NCBI GenBank assembly: GCA_963669155.1
Contig: OZ022585.1
Span: 13,285,269 to 13,349,268, forward strand
DNA length: 64,000 nt
Source: Arbacia lixula
Lineage: Eukaryota > Echinodermata > Echinoidea > Arbacioida > Arbaciidae
Reading direction: 5' to 3'
In this document: piece by piece, positions 1-21,800 of the stretch
How the letters are laid out: each line of letters opens with the position of its first letter
Position numbering within the stretch: the first letter of the stretch is position 1
The notes under the pieces: model-generated
What the model was told of the DNA's origin: nothing
Database searches by the model: none
Seen by the model: the letters and a program-made list of their open reading frames with translations, nothing else
Program-made: the position numbers and the translations under genes

Positions 1-709
1 CAAACACAGCACATCAATTTGTCTGGCATATTAATATGATTAATTACCCTAGCATGCCTAGCCTGCAGACTCTAACATGTCTAACCGTTAAAACATTATT
101 GGGGATCCCGTTTATGATTTATGTAAGCGATGTAAAAAGTGGCAATATCATGCATACAAAAATAAACATTGCGAAGTATAAGTACCGGTAATGCTCAATT
201 GCCTTTGTGATAGCTATGCATGAATGAAGCACACACCAAGACTGAACGACCGACTACATTCTACAAAACGATCACGACACTCTAGTCTTAGTCTTACTGC
301 AATGGCTCAAAATTTTCCAATGAAATCAAACATTCAATACTTACCCATCCACAATCATCGTCCTCAAATCAATTTCTACTCAGATAATCTCCATTTCAGT
401 TCAACGAGTCTGAAAACATTGCTCTTAACGACTAAAAACGACTAAAACCACGGAGAATGGTAAAATTTATACGCTACTTTCTGCGACTATAGTCGCATCG
501 AGCTAGCGCTCAGCTCCCGGTACAGTGCAGTGCAATGCATGCAGCAATGAAGATGAAACGAAGTTTCATTCAATAGACACAACGGTGTATAGCAAGAGAT
601 AGGTTGCCCCTTTCTCTGTGTGTAGTTTACCGGTTGGTATACAATGCACACAACGCGCGGGAATTTATGATTAGGATGGTTCGTCGCGACCGAAACAGAA
701 AAAAAAGGA

Positions 710-729
710 GGGGGGGGGGGGGGGGGGGG
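710..729. repeat. Poly-G homopolymer run
   Basis: About 20 consecutive G follow a short A-rich stretch. It is simple sequence, and its length is probably uncertain in the assembly. Confidence 0.9.
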
Positions 730-1692
730 TAGGACAAGGGGTTTTTATGACTCAAAATACGGGTTTGCATATGACTGAACACCCCGAAACTACCTGTTTT
801 CAATTATGTAGACGTATACGCAAGAACACATATTTCGAAATATGGGCATTCCCCAATAGGGTTTTCCCCACAATGTATTTTTTTCTGAAAAATTCTGTGT
901 GTATGCAATGATATGCATGTACTTGTTGTTATTTCTTGGCGTGTATAGCTGGCCAACTTTTTGTTTCAATCGCGATGATGTGAAATGCACAGTATGGAGA
1001 CACAAGAATAACTTCCTTCATTATTCATTGCTAGAAAATATACCAACTCTCATTAATTTTGTTGCACGCGTGTTTCATTTATAAATAGACCTACCATGTA
1101 AGAAGTGTAAATGAAAACAATAAAAACAAAAGCTCTTTGAATACTTCCATTTCTTAGTAGATCCTCACAATCCTGTTTTCATACGTTGGAATGTAACCTG
1201 TGTCCCTTAATAGAAGCAGATGTTTAAATATGTAACACTTCGCAAGAGCCACAATAAAGTCCAGTTTATAATTCCGCCAGGAAAATAATTATTGTGTTAG
1301 GCCTATGTCTTCACCGTCTTCCTGCGCCAAATAAAACGTTGCTCAATGGATTGTGTATGCGCACACGCCACACAAAGACTGATGAATGCGACTTATCCAA
1401 TTTTACCCCTTTGAGTGCCAGATAAACTGCTGCCTAGTAGGATTTATATGTATTACATGAGAAAAAGTCACAAGAGCCGTACAAAGAGTAAATGCGGGTC
1501 CGCGGTGCTTCAAATTGGCAATCATATTAGAGTATATAGGCCAAGCCTGTAACATTTTGGGGGTCCTAATTTTGTATTGTAGCATCGGAGAGAGGTGTGG
1601 GTCAGCGGAGGTGGAGCTGATTCAAACAGCTAGAAGCAGAGATTTGTGGCACTTCATGATCGCCTATATACGTCTCCCGAATATGGCACTTT

Positions 1693-1719
1693 TAGATAGA
1701 TAGATAGATAGATAGAAAA

Positions 1720-1751
<32 letters not shown>
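1693..1751. repeat. (GATA)n microsatellite
   Basis: Tandem TAGA/GATA units are interrupted once by an A-rich stretch near 1716-1721. Confidence 0.9.
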
Positions 1752-2250
1752 CATCTGAAAACATCTAATGTTGGATTTACAGATGGTGTGCCCCTTCTGC
1801 ATCTCTGGGGTATGAAGTTACGTAATAGTTAGGGTGAACTTTCCTTGTAATTTAACAAAAATACTGCGTGTAACGAAACTAATCATTATACAGGCAAATA
1901 CATGTAAAAAAACAACAACACACGTAAAGGGATGAAGAATGTATTATTTATTTGGAAGTTGAAACACACTTTTTATGTCGAAATGTAGAGTGTGATTTCA
2001 GCTTTCACTTAGTTAATCATATGCCTATAAAATTTCTGTTTGGGTTTGCATCTTGCATAATCCTTCATTTCATTTCCAAATCAGGACCATAAAACGTGTT
2101 ATACAGGATGACATACATTTGGGAATCTAAGTAAATGTAAGTAAGGATTTTTGCATGAAAATTGATTAATTGAATTGCGTCCATCAGTTTATCATTCTCT
2201 ATACCTGTACAATGTTTTAACACATGTTTTGTTTTTTTTGTTTTTATCAG

Positions 2251-2673
2251 GGGACGTCATTGAGGGGCTTTACCACCACTGTGGAAATCAACAGTCAAAG
2301 TGGAAATTTAGGTATCTTTGGAGGATGCCCAATATTTTGTTTTCTCTTTACCTCTACTAGCTGAGAGATCGACTTAATTATCCAATATATTTTGTCAATT
2401 CAAGTAAACAAAATCGTCTCATAACATACACCAAAAAACAAATAAAATAAAATATTGCAGTGACCACACTGTTTCATACCTTAGAACATTTCAATCAATT
2501 TCTTTACGTGATTGTATTAAGATGATTTCTTCTCATTTTTTTTTCTTTTTCAATATGCACAATCTTCTTAACTGGGAGTGCCGTTTTTCTTTTCAGGCCT
2601 GCTCACACTGGTTTACCGGCTCCACGTGCTCTGCAAGGACTATGGAGAGTGGCCGCGGCGAACGCTTAAATAA
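2251..2673 (+). CDS. Last two coding exons of an unrecognised gene (C-terminal 45 residues)
   Basis: Two exon-like blocks join in phase. The first, 2251-2311, follows a T-rich tract ending in CAG and stops at a GTATCT donor. The second, 2597-2673, follows TTTTCAG and ends at TAA. Spliced, they read 20 codons, one split Gly codon and 24 codons. The predicted tail contains the segment LGLLTLVYRLHVLCKDYGEW and ends in RRTLK. An AATAAA at 2715-2720 sits 42 bases after the stop. I do not recognise the family, and upstream exons were not found. The support is phase agreement, splice signals and protein-like composition only. A transcript could refute it. Confidence 0.4.
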
Positions 2674-3371
2674 TTTGGAGAAGGGGGAAACCCCTAATAA
2701 CAGGTCCATTATAAAATAAAAGCGACATTCAAAATAAGAGTTGAATCAAATCGGTGAAAATTATATAGCAATACGCGAGACCTGTACATGATTCATTTAT
2801 GTTGAAGGAATGTCATGTAAAGGCACACAACAGTATTACATGTACAACCATTCTTCCGAAATTATATCAGTTCCCATCCAACATTATAATGTGTGAACAT
2901 TTTAGTTGCTATGTCGTCAGTTCATTGGCGTATGATAAAGAACTACTGTTTAAGTCTTTCTTTTTGATTGGGCTCTAGGCCTCTTTAGTGATGAGAAAAC
3001 ATCGAAGGAATATTTCAAAAGCGAAAACATCATTTTTTTTGTTGAAAAAAAAAACATTTGGCCTATGATCTATAAGAAAATGACAATATACACCAACATC
3101 ACCAACTCTTTTGATTTAGGCCAAATAAGTATTTTTTATTATTTGATCACGACTGGTCACCGCCAATCGGCTCAGCCGTTTCAGATTTCTTATAAGTTAG
3201 CTGCACCTTTTAGGCTTTTATGGCCTTATTTCCAGACATTGGCAAGAAGAAAACTTTCACATAATTTTCAGCTCCCAAAGTAATTGCCTTCATATAACAT
3301 ACTCCCTTCCCATTTTCCCTTTCACTATCATATTTTCCGAAGTGCCCCTAACCCCCATCACCCCCTCCCCC

Positions 3372-3396
3372 ACGCACACACACACGCACACACACC
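3372..3396. repeat. (CA)n-rich microsatellite
   Basis: Alternating CA with two CG interruptions lies upstream of the RIOX2-like gene. Confidence 0.8.
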
Positions 3397-3479
3397 ATGG
3401 CCTGAGAACTTCAGCTTGAAGTTTATGCTGGCGCCCGCTAAATTACCAGTTAGCCACAAAATAAGACCACCATAGTTCG

Positions 3480-4190
3480 TGTATTGAGGATGCAAATGTT
3501 AGCTATCTCGTTCAGCTCGATGTATCTATATCTGAGAGATACGCAATCGAGAGGTCGCCACCAGCTGACGCTGTTTACTTCTTATAGTGGACAGCGCATT
3601 GAGTCATCACATTGGTTCGTTCAAGATGCTGAGTGCAGTGCTGCTTGCGCTGCGTATGAAAATACTGTCGTCTTGCTTGCTGGCTGAATGGAGCAAACTG
3701 TGTGGTATCCTGTCCACGACAGCTCCCCGGCCCGCCCGCTCGGGGTCACCTTCTCATACCGTACCGTATGCACCTTCTCGTAAACTCCGATTCACACGTG
3801 TTCACAACAACTCAGCGCGCCACAGTTCAGCGGCCAGATCATTGACTTGAGCAAAGTGAGGTATGTTTAAAAGATTTAAAGACTGAAACAATGGAAATAA
3901 CGTAGAGGTGTAATTTTTTGTTTGAATGTGAATTAGATCTAAGTTGGAGGATCAACATCAACTTAGACTGAGACACTGACTGACTGAGTCTAGCTTACGT
4001 TTACTGCTTAGACCCCTAGTTCCATATTTTGTTTTACTCCCATGCCTATTTTTTTTGGACCCATTGATCAATATTTACTTGACTGTTCATTTATTAACAG
4101 AAATAACAAAGTTGGACTGGTGTGGACTCTTGAACGTTTGTCTCGGCCCTTTCACAGCTTCAGCTCCAAAGACTATAGTATAGGTTCACC
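3480..4190 (+). promoter_or_regulatory. Probable 5' region of the RIOX2-like gene with a non-coding exon
   Basis: Base composition rises to locally GC-rich around 3720-3840, unlike the flanks. At 3860/3861 the sequence AAAGTGAG followed by GTATGT looks like a splice donor. A pyrimidine-containing stretch ending in AACAG at 4100 looks like the matching acceptor, about 90 bases before the ATG at 4191. I infer a 5' untranslated exon ending at 3860 and an untranslated leader of 4101-4190 in the first coding exon. No TATA box was identified. This is a plausible reading, not shown by transcript evidence. Confidence 0.3.
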
Positions 4191-11923
<7,733 letters not shown>

Positions 11924-14900
11924 TATCTCATGAGTGTGCATGGAAATGTTATGATGTACAGGGAATTATGTACATGTATATGAAGACTGCTCAAAGGTGA
12001 CAGGTAATGTGGTCTTCATTTAAAGGTGGTCTTTCTGTATGTGTTACTCTAATACAGGTTTCAATGCAAAACATTGTTCAAGGGAAACAAAAATGTCTTC
12101 ATGGATTAGGTTTAACGGTACCCCATGTGTAAGGTCCTGGAAGGACTGATATGAGAAAAGTGGATAGAATTGGAGGTGAATTGGAAAGGCGAGAAAGTGG
12201 AGATTTGAAAGTAGAGTATTCTTTCGAAATAAGTGTAGTCCTTAAAAGGACTGTAAACCAGAAGGAGTAAAGAGCTGATGAGTAGAGAAGTAGACTCGAT
12301 GTTTCGGGCAGGTTGACTGTCCGTCTTCATACCACCATGCAAACCTTGAAGCATTATAAAAAAATGTGGTCTTTCTATACATGTGGTCGCTAATGCAGGT
12401 ATCACTGTAGTCCACTCCCTGTCATATGGAGCACAGATACAAGATTTTGATGTAACAAGACATGAAATGTGCAAATCCGAGTGTTCAGCAATGCATAACA
12501 AGATTGCTTTTAAACGAGGTACTAGGTAATAGCACCGCATAATGATGGAAGCGGAAAATGTTTGCGCTATTTTGTTTGTGTTGCTGTTGTAGCGAGAATA
12601 GTTGATGTTTCATAAACTGTGTGAGAAATTTTGTTGCCTTTCATTTCACTGTTCATGTCAAGTGGAAAGTGATAAATGGTGAAGAAATTGGAAAGAGTCG
12701 ATGTGTAATGAATTTTTAGAATCATATTTATTTGTGTCGCTGTAGGCTAAATAAGGCATTGCCAAGAAGATTTTATTTTTGAAAACAAACTTTAGGCCTA
12801 CACACAGCAGTAACAGTAGCTTCTTCCATCCTGTGAATTTTGTTCTGGAATACAATGTACCTATGTCAATTGGCTTCCTGGAGCAAGAATAAGCAATATT
12901 AATAGTCAAAAAGATAATAGATTCTCTTGGAGAATATCAATTGAAAATTATATTTTATTACATGAGGTATTGGTCAATAAATCACCTCTCCATATATGAA
13001 TTTCCGATGAGAATCCCCAAATAGTATGGAAATCACGGTATTACATTGCAAGGTGTAACATGCTTTTCTAACCCGGCTTTTCAGGTGCCCGTTATGATGT
13101 GGGTGGAGGCAGCAGAGATATTTTGCGAATAGTGGTGGGATGAACATTTTGCCTTGTTTTATTTCCATTTTTAGTGCTATTGATATTAAAATGTTTTTAC
13201 ATTGCATTTTACAATTGTGTGAGACAATTCTCTGTTCAGTAATTAGTTGATTATTGATTTGATATACATGAATGTCCATGAAGCATCAAGATGCTATTTA
13301 TTAAAGCTGCCAAGAAAAAAACGGGTTCATCCACAATCAATTACTGTTGTGCGTTGTATTATTTTGATATTGAAATAATAAGACTAATGTAATCAGTGAA
13401 ACAGGATGGGCTTTTCATGATTTGTGTCACAAATTTGATGATGATTGGACCATTTTCTATATGTATGCCAATGTTATACCGGTCTGTCAAGGAACCACAA
13501 AGGTTTGGACAAGGAACCACAAAGCTTGTACTAGGTTTGTCCTATTATAAACAACAAGTAGATCCAGTGTGCATGCCACCCATTGAAACATAATCACGAG
13601 GCGCAGGTGAACATGACAGCTCCTTACTACATAGTCGGGAAGGAAGTCATCCTAAATCTTGATACACTACGAAAATGGTCTATTAATGCACGGGGTTCAC
13701 ATGATGTGGTGTGCGTTTATTGTGTATGTGTACAGTATGTGATTACCAGACACCATGGGAAAACGCATTACTAAATGTTATTGAATTGCAAGATTTTAAT
13801 TCAGATCACAAGGCACAAAGCATCAATTTGTCTTGATTCTGGGCAAAGCCATTTCACATAAATAATTCTGTTAACATATATGCATGTAATCACAATGTAC
13901 AAAACCATCATATTACGTATATATTTCTATTTACACACAATAATCTACATTCTGAAGATGGGTTTAAGATGAGAGCACTATCTTCAGGATGTAGGTAGTG
14001 CCATTATCAATCCAAACAGAAACCGCATTACAATTTTGGAGTCATCTCTTCCACCTCCTATCTTCTACTTCTATTTCTTAAATAATACTAGTTCCTTGTT
14101 CCTTCATAAGGAGTTCAACATTTATTGAACTAAAATTACAGTCTAAAGACCACTTTTTTCATACATAAATGTTTTGATCACAAAGATTGTCACCATTTTG
14201 TTTGTTTCTCTGCGAGAATACTGAATATACAATCACGATCACAATTTAAAGATTGATCCTTTGATCTTTTTACAGTGAGCGTGCGAGATCTCAAAAGAAC
14301 TTAATATCTGCTACGGTCATCTCATAAGTTGAGATCAAATGAGATTAGGTTCTATAGATACAAGACAGGTTACAAAGATCAAATATATAAAGATACACTG
14401 TACCTTATAAAAATATTTTTTTTGAACAAGCAAGAACCTACAGGTATATATACTATTACTACATAAACATAATCCAGCTACTATAATATAATATTTGCCT
14501 TTTGGTACAAATTCTAGGAGAGCTCGATATTTCTGGGCAATGTAAACAAATATGCACCTACTTAACATAGCGTATAATACTTCTCAAATGGACGGAATAG
14601 TAAAAGGTATGTAATATACATAAGGGCAACATCTCAGACCAACAGCGAAATACTTTGCCAAGGTTCTTTTGTCACTAAACTATCTTCTCTTTTTAATACA
14701 AACTCTTGTTAAACACCTTTCTGTTGTTCTTGCACATTTTCTCTTTAAGACTTGACAAGAAAGTAAGTGAAAGTCATAATATATATTACAATATTGTGAG
14801 AAGTAACTCTCTTTTAGACTTAAAAAAAGGAATATTAATATAGGTAGGAACTGGTGAATCTAGATCGTAAACACACATGCTGAAAATAGGGGTTACCTGT

Positions 14901-15894
14901 ACTAGAACATTAATGACAATGGAAAGTACATATTAATATCTTATTAATGTGTTCAGTAGCATTATGCATAGAAATGATGCCTCTTACCAAATATAGGCAT
15001 TTTAATCCAAACAGGGAAAGGCATTTTGACTAACAAGGTCACTTTAACTTCATTGGTCTTTGCATGAAGAGCTGGTATCCAACCCTGGAGTGGTGAGATA
15101 TTGCTTTTAATCACTTTTGTTTAATTTCGAGATACCATACAAAATAAGTGGTGCACACAAGATATCCTTGTTTGTCAACTGTTTAGTGGTGAAAATCAAA
15201 TTCACAACTTCCATGAAGAATGACGATTGGCACCCATCTGTGAGCATGAGCCCATGTAAATTTCTTTGCAATGAATACAAACTTGAACACACAACCCACT
15301 TGAAAATAAAATTGTGAGCCTAAACGACTATTGTTCAATTACTTAAGGTGCCATTATGTCATTTGTTCAAATGCCTGATTACGCCCTCGCCACACATCCA
15401 TTTGCATCTGTACATTTGCTCCAATGCACACACAAATCAGATGAATGATGATTGTGGAAAATGTTCTATCATTACACTACACACACAGATGCATAAAGAG
15501 CATTACCCAAATGTTTTCTATTTTATACTGCCTGGCTCAGTGAGAAGAGTCTGAAATATATCAATAATGGTACTGGAAAATGACCAAAATGAAACAATGT
15601 TGTTCAGCAGGGGAAAACAATGTTAAAAATGGTTCATTTTAATGAAAGCAGCAGAGGAGCAACAATTTTAGAAATGTCGGTTAGATTGTAGGAAAGTGTT
15701 GCATTTATGTGTGAAAATATAGTCGCTTGTAGATTTCATGTTCAGCTCCATTTCTTCTATAAAAGAGTCACACACTGTCAACTGCGTGAAATATAGAAAT
15801 AAGCTCAAAATGGCCTAAATTCTCCCTACTGCTTGAATCGACAAGGAAAGCTAGCATCCCTGGGTAAAGGCTGGATGTGGGTTGGCATCGCTGG
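11924..15894. other. Intergenic region between convergent RIOX2-like and CCDC83-like genes
   Basis: I see no coding exon. It must hold both 3' UTRs. An AATAAA at 12976-12981 is a candidate RIOX2 polyadenylation signal, and several TTTATT on the plus strand could serve CCDC83, but neither is decided by sequence. Two short related blocks (around 12010-12060 and 12360-12410), both with 'tgtggtctttct', suggest degenerate repeat DNA. Confidence 0.5.
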
Positions 15895-18800
15895 TCAGGT
15901 GTCGATGACCGTGGCTGGTGTTTGTGTGACGGCCCTCAGCATCTCCCCGGTCACTGGCCAGACGTCCGGAGCGGACATCTTGGCCTTGGCCTCGTCATTG
16001 GTCAGCTTCTTGTGGCTGTGCAGCGGCTTGGTATGGCCCTCGATGCTCAGCAGCTTCAACTCCAGGGGACCCAGCTTCAGGAAATCCTATTGGGATGGAG
16101 CAACGTGAAATGAAATATAGACTAAATGATCCCGACGTCGATCATTATCATCGTGCTTTATCACCCATGAAATATGACAATAGAGAACTGAAGTGTGACA
16201 TCATATGAGCACGTTATCAAGATGACTTGTTCTAAACTATGTGGGTTTAGCAAGCAGCGGTGATCAAAGCAGGATCTCCCAATTAGAGTGCCCGACTCTA
16301 GCCATCTAAACAATGTCGTACTAATGAAACTCTCACTTCAATGATGTGGTTTAGAACCAGAAACATGCATCACAATGTATATGGCGAGACCACTTCAGTA
16401 CTTTATGTAAGTCCATGCTTAACAAATGGATAAACTATGGGAGCTGACGACTTATTGGAACTACCACCAACACAATCTTCTAGTTTAAAGCAATTGAACT
16501 GATGCTACAATGAACTAGAGCAATTCGACTGCCACGCAGTCGATAAATATGCCTCCGCCTCTTTGCTATTCTGAGAAAATGTGTATGTTTGGTGGGCAAT
16601 GTACCATTGCTCCTATGTGAAATGAAAATATCACATTGTGTTTTTTCAAGTTTAGCATTGACTTTTGACCTCTTACTCCTTTGACTTCCAATCTAACCAG
16701 TCTGTCTTAATCCATCCGTGTATCAAGTTTGTTTAAAATTAGCCAATTTTGGGTGAATTTCATTGACCTCTGACCTTTCAGGAATTTTACCCAAACTTCA
16801 CCAGTCTACCTCCATGAAGTGATACATCTCTGTACTATGTTTGGTTTGAATTGAATCATTAGTATTGGATTCAATGTAAAAAATATCTATCTGGGGCCAA
16901 TTTTGGCAAAGTTCATTGACCTTAGATCCCTGACCTATGAGAAATTTCACCAAAAATGTCATCAGTCTAGTAGTGATCCATCTTTGCACCATGTTTGGTT
17001 GGTATTGCTCCATTGGATTTGGATATATTTTGAAAATTATCACTTTGGGGGCAACTTTAAGCTATTTTTTGTCAAAGTTCATTGACCTCTGACCTTTGAA
17101 CTCTCAGGAGTTTTACCCAAACTTTCACCAGTCTTCCTCCATGAAGTGATACATCTCTGTACCATGTTTGGTTAGAATTGCGCCATTGGATTTGGATTTG
17201 GGTTTATTGTGAAAAATATCAATTTTTGCAAAGTTCATTGACCATTGACCTTTGACCTCTGACCTTCCAGCAATTTCACCAACAATGTCAGCAGTCTAGC
17301 CCCAAGTAGTGATCCATCAGTTCACTATGTTTGGTTGGAATTGCACCATTGGATTTGGATTTATTGTGAAAAATTTAAAGTTTGGGGCAATTTCTAGCCA
17401 ATTCTGGCAAAGTTCATTGACCTTTGACCTCTGAACTTTCAGGAATTTTACCAAAAATGTCACCAGTCTATCCCCAAGTAGTGATCTATCTTTTTACCAT
17501 GTTCAATGAGAATTGCATCCTTGGATTTGGATTTATTGTGAAAAAGGTCAATTTTTGACAAATTTTCACAAATTTCATTGACCTTTGACCTCTGACCTTT
17601 CAGGAATTTTACTACAAATGTTACCAGTCCATCCCCAAGTAGTGATCCTTCTTTATCCCATGTTTAATGAGAATTGCATCCTTGCATTTGGATTTATTGT
17701 GGAAAAGGTCATTTTGGGGCATTTTTTACAAAGTTCATTGACCTTTGACCTTTGACCTCAATCATAATTGACCCAAATTTTACACACTTCATTAGTTTAA
17801 TGCAATACATACATGTACCAGGTTTGAAGCAAATCTGCTTAACGGTTCTCAAGATATTGCCTGAACGGTTTCGGGACGGACGGACGGACTGACGGACGGA
17901 CAACCCGAAAACATAATGCCTCCGGCCACTTCGTGGCGGAGGCATAAAAACCTCATTTTTATTATTACTTCTACACACAATCTTTGTACAGAGAAAAACC
18001 ATCGTGAAAAATTGTCTGATGGAAGGACTGAAAAGGGATGTATTGAGAATGGCCTACAAGAATGGTAGCAAGGTAGTATCTGGCAGTGTGTACTTACATC
18101 AAAATCCTCATCCTCAAAATTGAGATAGTTATCCAGGCCACCCAGGTACTCCTCTTCCCTGTGCTCTGCGTATATCTCCTCCCCTTCTTCTCCACCCTCC
18201 TCATCCACCACCTCGTGTCCCTCATCTTCTTCTTCACTTGCTAGGCGATCCTGGTCTGGTAGGAGAAGAGAGAAGACCTTCTGCTCTACCGCCCTCTGAG
18301 TTGAGCTCTTTGGCCGCTGCTTTCGTGTCCCTGAGGTGGAAACAAACGAGAAAACAAATTCAGCTTAGGCCTTTTGCAGCGAAAGGGTAACATGCAATGA
18401 ACAATGTCAACGTCATTGTGTTTAGGTCCCTGAGAAGGAAACAAACATAGGAAATGGGAAAATTTAAGTTTGAACACTTATGCAGCTCAAGGTTGGCATT
18501 CAATGAACAATGTCCATGCATGCCATGTTAATGTAATGGTCATCGAGACGGTTAATCAGAGGCAATGTTGTAAACCACAAAAACAGTCAATGAGGTCTCA
18601 ACAATTTCATGTGGTGAGTCAAAGTAGTTTTAATCAAAGCTACATATAACTTCAAATTCTTAAACAGCATAATGCATCATAAACACCCTGTTCTACTCTA
18701 AATGAAGTCGAGTGATGCGGTACACCTTGAAGTCTACATGAGGAAAATAATCTTCCTCTATTTTAGAGTAAGTTGTATTCCACCCATTAACCCCCAGGAT

Positions 18801-21800
18801 TAATTCAATTCGCAATTATTCAGTATGCTTTCATGACTTGGTACTGAAAGGGCTAATCAATCAATTAATCAATGAATCATGCAGCCAAGTAAGCAGAGAG
18901 TGATATGCTAGGGTGTACCTTGAAGTGCTGATGCAGGGGGTAGCTTCTCCCCCTGGCTGATGGCAGAGGTAGCCAAGTCAAACTCCAAGATGCCTCCGTC
19001 TCGTAGGTCCTCCTGATCCTCAAACTGCGTCAGGTAGAAATTTCTGCAATGAGGAGAAGAAGAGGCAATTTGTATGTTTGTTTGTGGGAGACACCACAAA
19101 TAAATAGTCATAATGTATTAATATATTGAGATGAATTTCGGCAACATATAAAGGAAATATCACTTTAAATTCATGCACTCATATTATTGTTTTTCTAACA
19201 TACTCTCTAAGGCCTCATCCTCTCAACTTTCCACCCATCCTTTCATCTCTCTATCTTTTTCACCGTGAGATCTTCAGGTCCTCTATCCTACATTCAAAGA
19301 GGACACTCATCATTGAGAGGTTCTCCTTCTCTAACTCCTCCACCTCTTCTATCTATCTATTCATACATCCATCCTTCCATCTCTCTAGCTTTCTTACCAT
19401 GAGATCTTGAGGTCCTCTTTCCTACAGTCAAAGAGGACACTCATCATTGATAAGTTCTCCTTCTCTAACTCCTCCATCTCTTCTATCTATCTATTCATCC
19501 ATCCATCCTTCCATCTCTCTCTTTCTCACTGTGAGATCTTCAGCTCCTCTATCCTACAGTCAAAGAGGACACTCATCATTGAGAGGTTCTCCTTCTCTAA
19601 CTCCTCCACCTCTTCTATCTATCTTTCCATCCATCCATCCATCCATCCATCCTTCCATCTCTCTAGCTTTCTTACCGTGAGATCTTGAGGTCTTCTATCC
19701 TACAGTCAAAGAGGACACTCATCATTGATAAGTTCTCCTTCTCTAACTCCTCCACCTCTTCTTGGAGATGAGCCGTCTCCACCCGATGTATCTCCAGCTG
19801 AAAGGGGAGAAAAGCAGAGAGATCGATAGACTCATATAACATTCAAAGATCAAATTCAAAACATTCAAAGAAATCAAACTGCATGAAGCACAGCCAATAA
19901 GAATATAATGTCCCATCTCAGAGTGAGGGAGAGAGAGGAAAGGATGTTATATGAAAATGATGATGGTAATGACACTGGAAACACGCACAACAAGATGGTA
20001 ACATTCTCTATTGGCCAACATACTGAATACTGCAGGAGAACAGCAGACCCTATTCCTATGCATTTGTCAGTATAATACGCAAAGGTTGCATACATACCTC
20101 TTTTTGCAGCCATTCATTATCCAGGACTTCTTGTGCACTAAACTTATCTATTGTCCCCATCGCTTTCTGCAGAAAGAAATAAAAATGAAAGTACATGTAC
20201 ATAATGAATTTATATATTGTTTAAAATGTGTTTCAGTGACAATACATAAAATTTTAAGAATAAAATCAGGTACGGAATGATGGAAATCACAACAGCAAAA
20301 TGGGTTGCAATATCACCTCGGGAAAACCAATGTCGGATCGATTGCTCTTGGGATGTATACTTCCGGTAAGAGTTTGGTACGTATTCAATTCACACAATAA
20401 CGCACAGAATCTGTAATTTTGACCCTCGTAAACCTCGTAATATTAAAATGGAAGGGTTGTTACATGGACAAAGGACTTGAAAAAAATGCCACCAATCACT
20501 CACGGCGACATTTTTGCCTACCTCAACATTGATTGTGGATGGACTAATGAAAGAATGAAAAGACAAAAGCAAGACGATGGCTATAGGATGTTCGTGAACC
20601 GGAAGTTCATATCCCAAGAATTAAAGGTAAAAAAAATTAGAGCGCCACACGCATTCAAATTCAGAGAGCTATATGCGATAGGGAGAATTTAGCCCGGCTC
20701 TGAGCCTATTGGGCTTTTCTAATCCAGACTCTACAATCAACATGTCTGAATGACTACAGTGGCCAAAAGCATCTCTAATTCATACATGTGTCAACTGTAC
20801 AATAAACAGGTATAATTGTAGTAACCTATTAATCACTCTATAGACTCATTGTTCTCAGACTTGAGATGGTTCTGAATAAATGGGAAACTATCCTTGTCAG
20901 TACTAGACCCAGATTTAAACCAGAAACTTAAACCTCACACACTCTACCTACCTCTGACGCAATGTATTTCTGTTCATCTAGTCTCTCTGTTGTCTCCTTT
21001 CGGATCTCCTCCTTGGCAATATTCAGCGTCCTCTCCAGGTGAGCTAGCAAATAGGACAGTATAAGGGGAGAGATACAGGAAAACAAATAATTAAATGATT
21101 TGTCTACACAGACAAGCATGAAATGGGAACAATACAGGACAATGTGATGTACATCAAGGGGGAATATCAAGTAGATGATTAATAGAACATGCAGCCATAT
21201 TGCCCATAAAGTTAATGATTACCTATGTTAAGTGGAGGGATATACATCCATGAAATGTGTTACACAAAATGATTGAACTACATAATCATTACACACAGTT
21301 AATTGTGAAGCTCATCCTATATATTGTCATTATTTTACAAAAAGATTATAGGTCATAAATGTAACGTATTCATATTCATGCCTCTTATGGAAATGTCACA
21401 TTTTACTCATGTGACCTATACTACACATGTGAGCATTTCACGTTATGCATACACAGACATATACCTCTCATATCTCCTCAAAGTTCCTCTGCACGTCTAC
21501 GAGCTCTTCGCTTCAGCAGCTAATTTGGGTCTGGGCCTTTCATACCACACATGTGATCCATTCACACCACACTTAAAGACCTGTTCACACAAAACAAATA
21601 CCTACTTCTCATCGCCTTTCACACTATGCATGTGGGTAATTCCTACTACACAGGTGATACCTTTCACACCATCCGTATGAACTATTCACCACATATAAGA
21701 GCCATTCACATCAAACATGCACCCACCTCTCATCTCCTCAAAGTTCCTCTGCATGTCTACAAGCTCCTCCTCCAGCAGCTTGATGTGAGTCCTGTGCTCC

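Larger units (their letters stand above)
1..2250. other. No recognisable gene; AT-rich DNA with microsatellites
   Basis: I see no coding exon here. The stretch is AT-rich, with a G homopolymer at 710-729 and an interrupted GATA tetranucleotide run at 1693-1751. It may hold introns or upstream exons of the plus-strand gene whose last exons lie just downstream, but I could not find another phased exon. Confidence 0.5.

Noticed and set aside
1693..1751. CRISPR-like regular repeats
   Set aside because: It is a simple GATA microsatellite in a eukaryotic genome. No spacers or cas genes exist in the window.
19407..19688. Open frames of 77-93 residues on the plus strand
   Set aside because: These are antisense shadows of the exon 7 copies and the TCTA/TCCA microsatellite of CCDC83.
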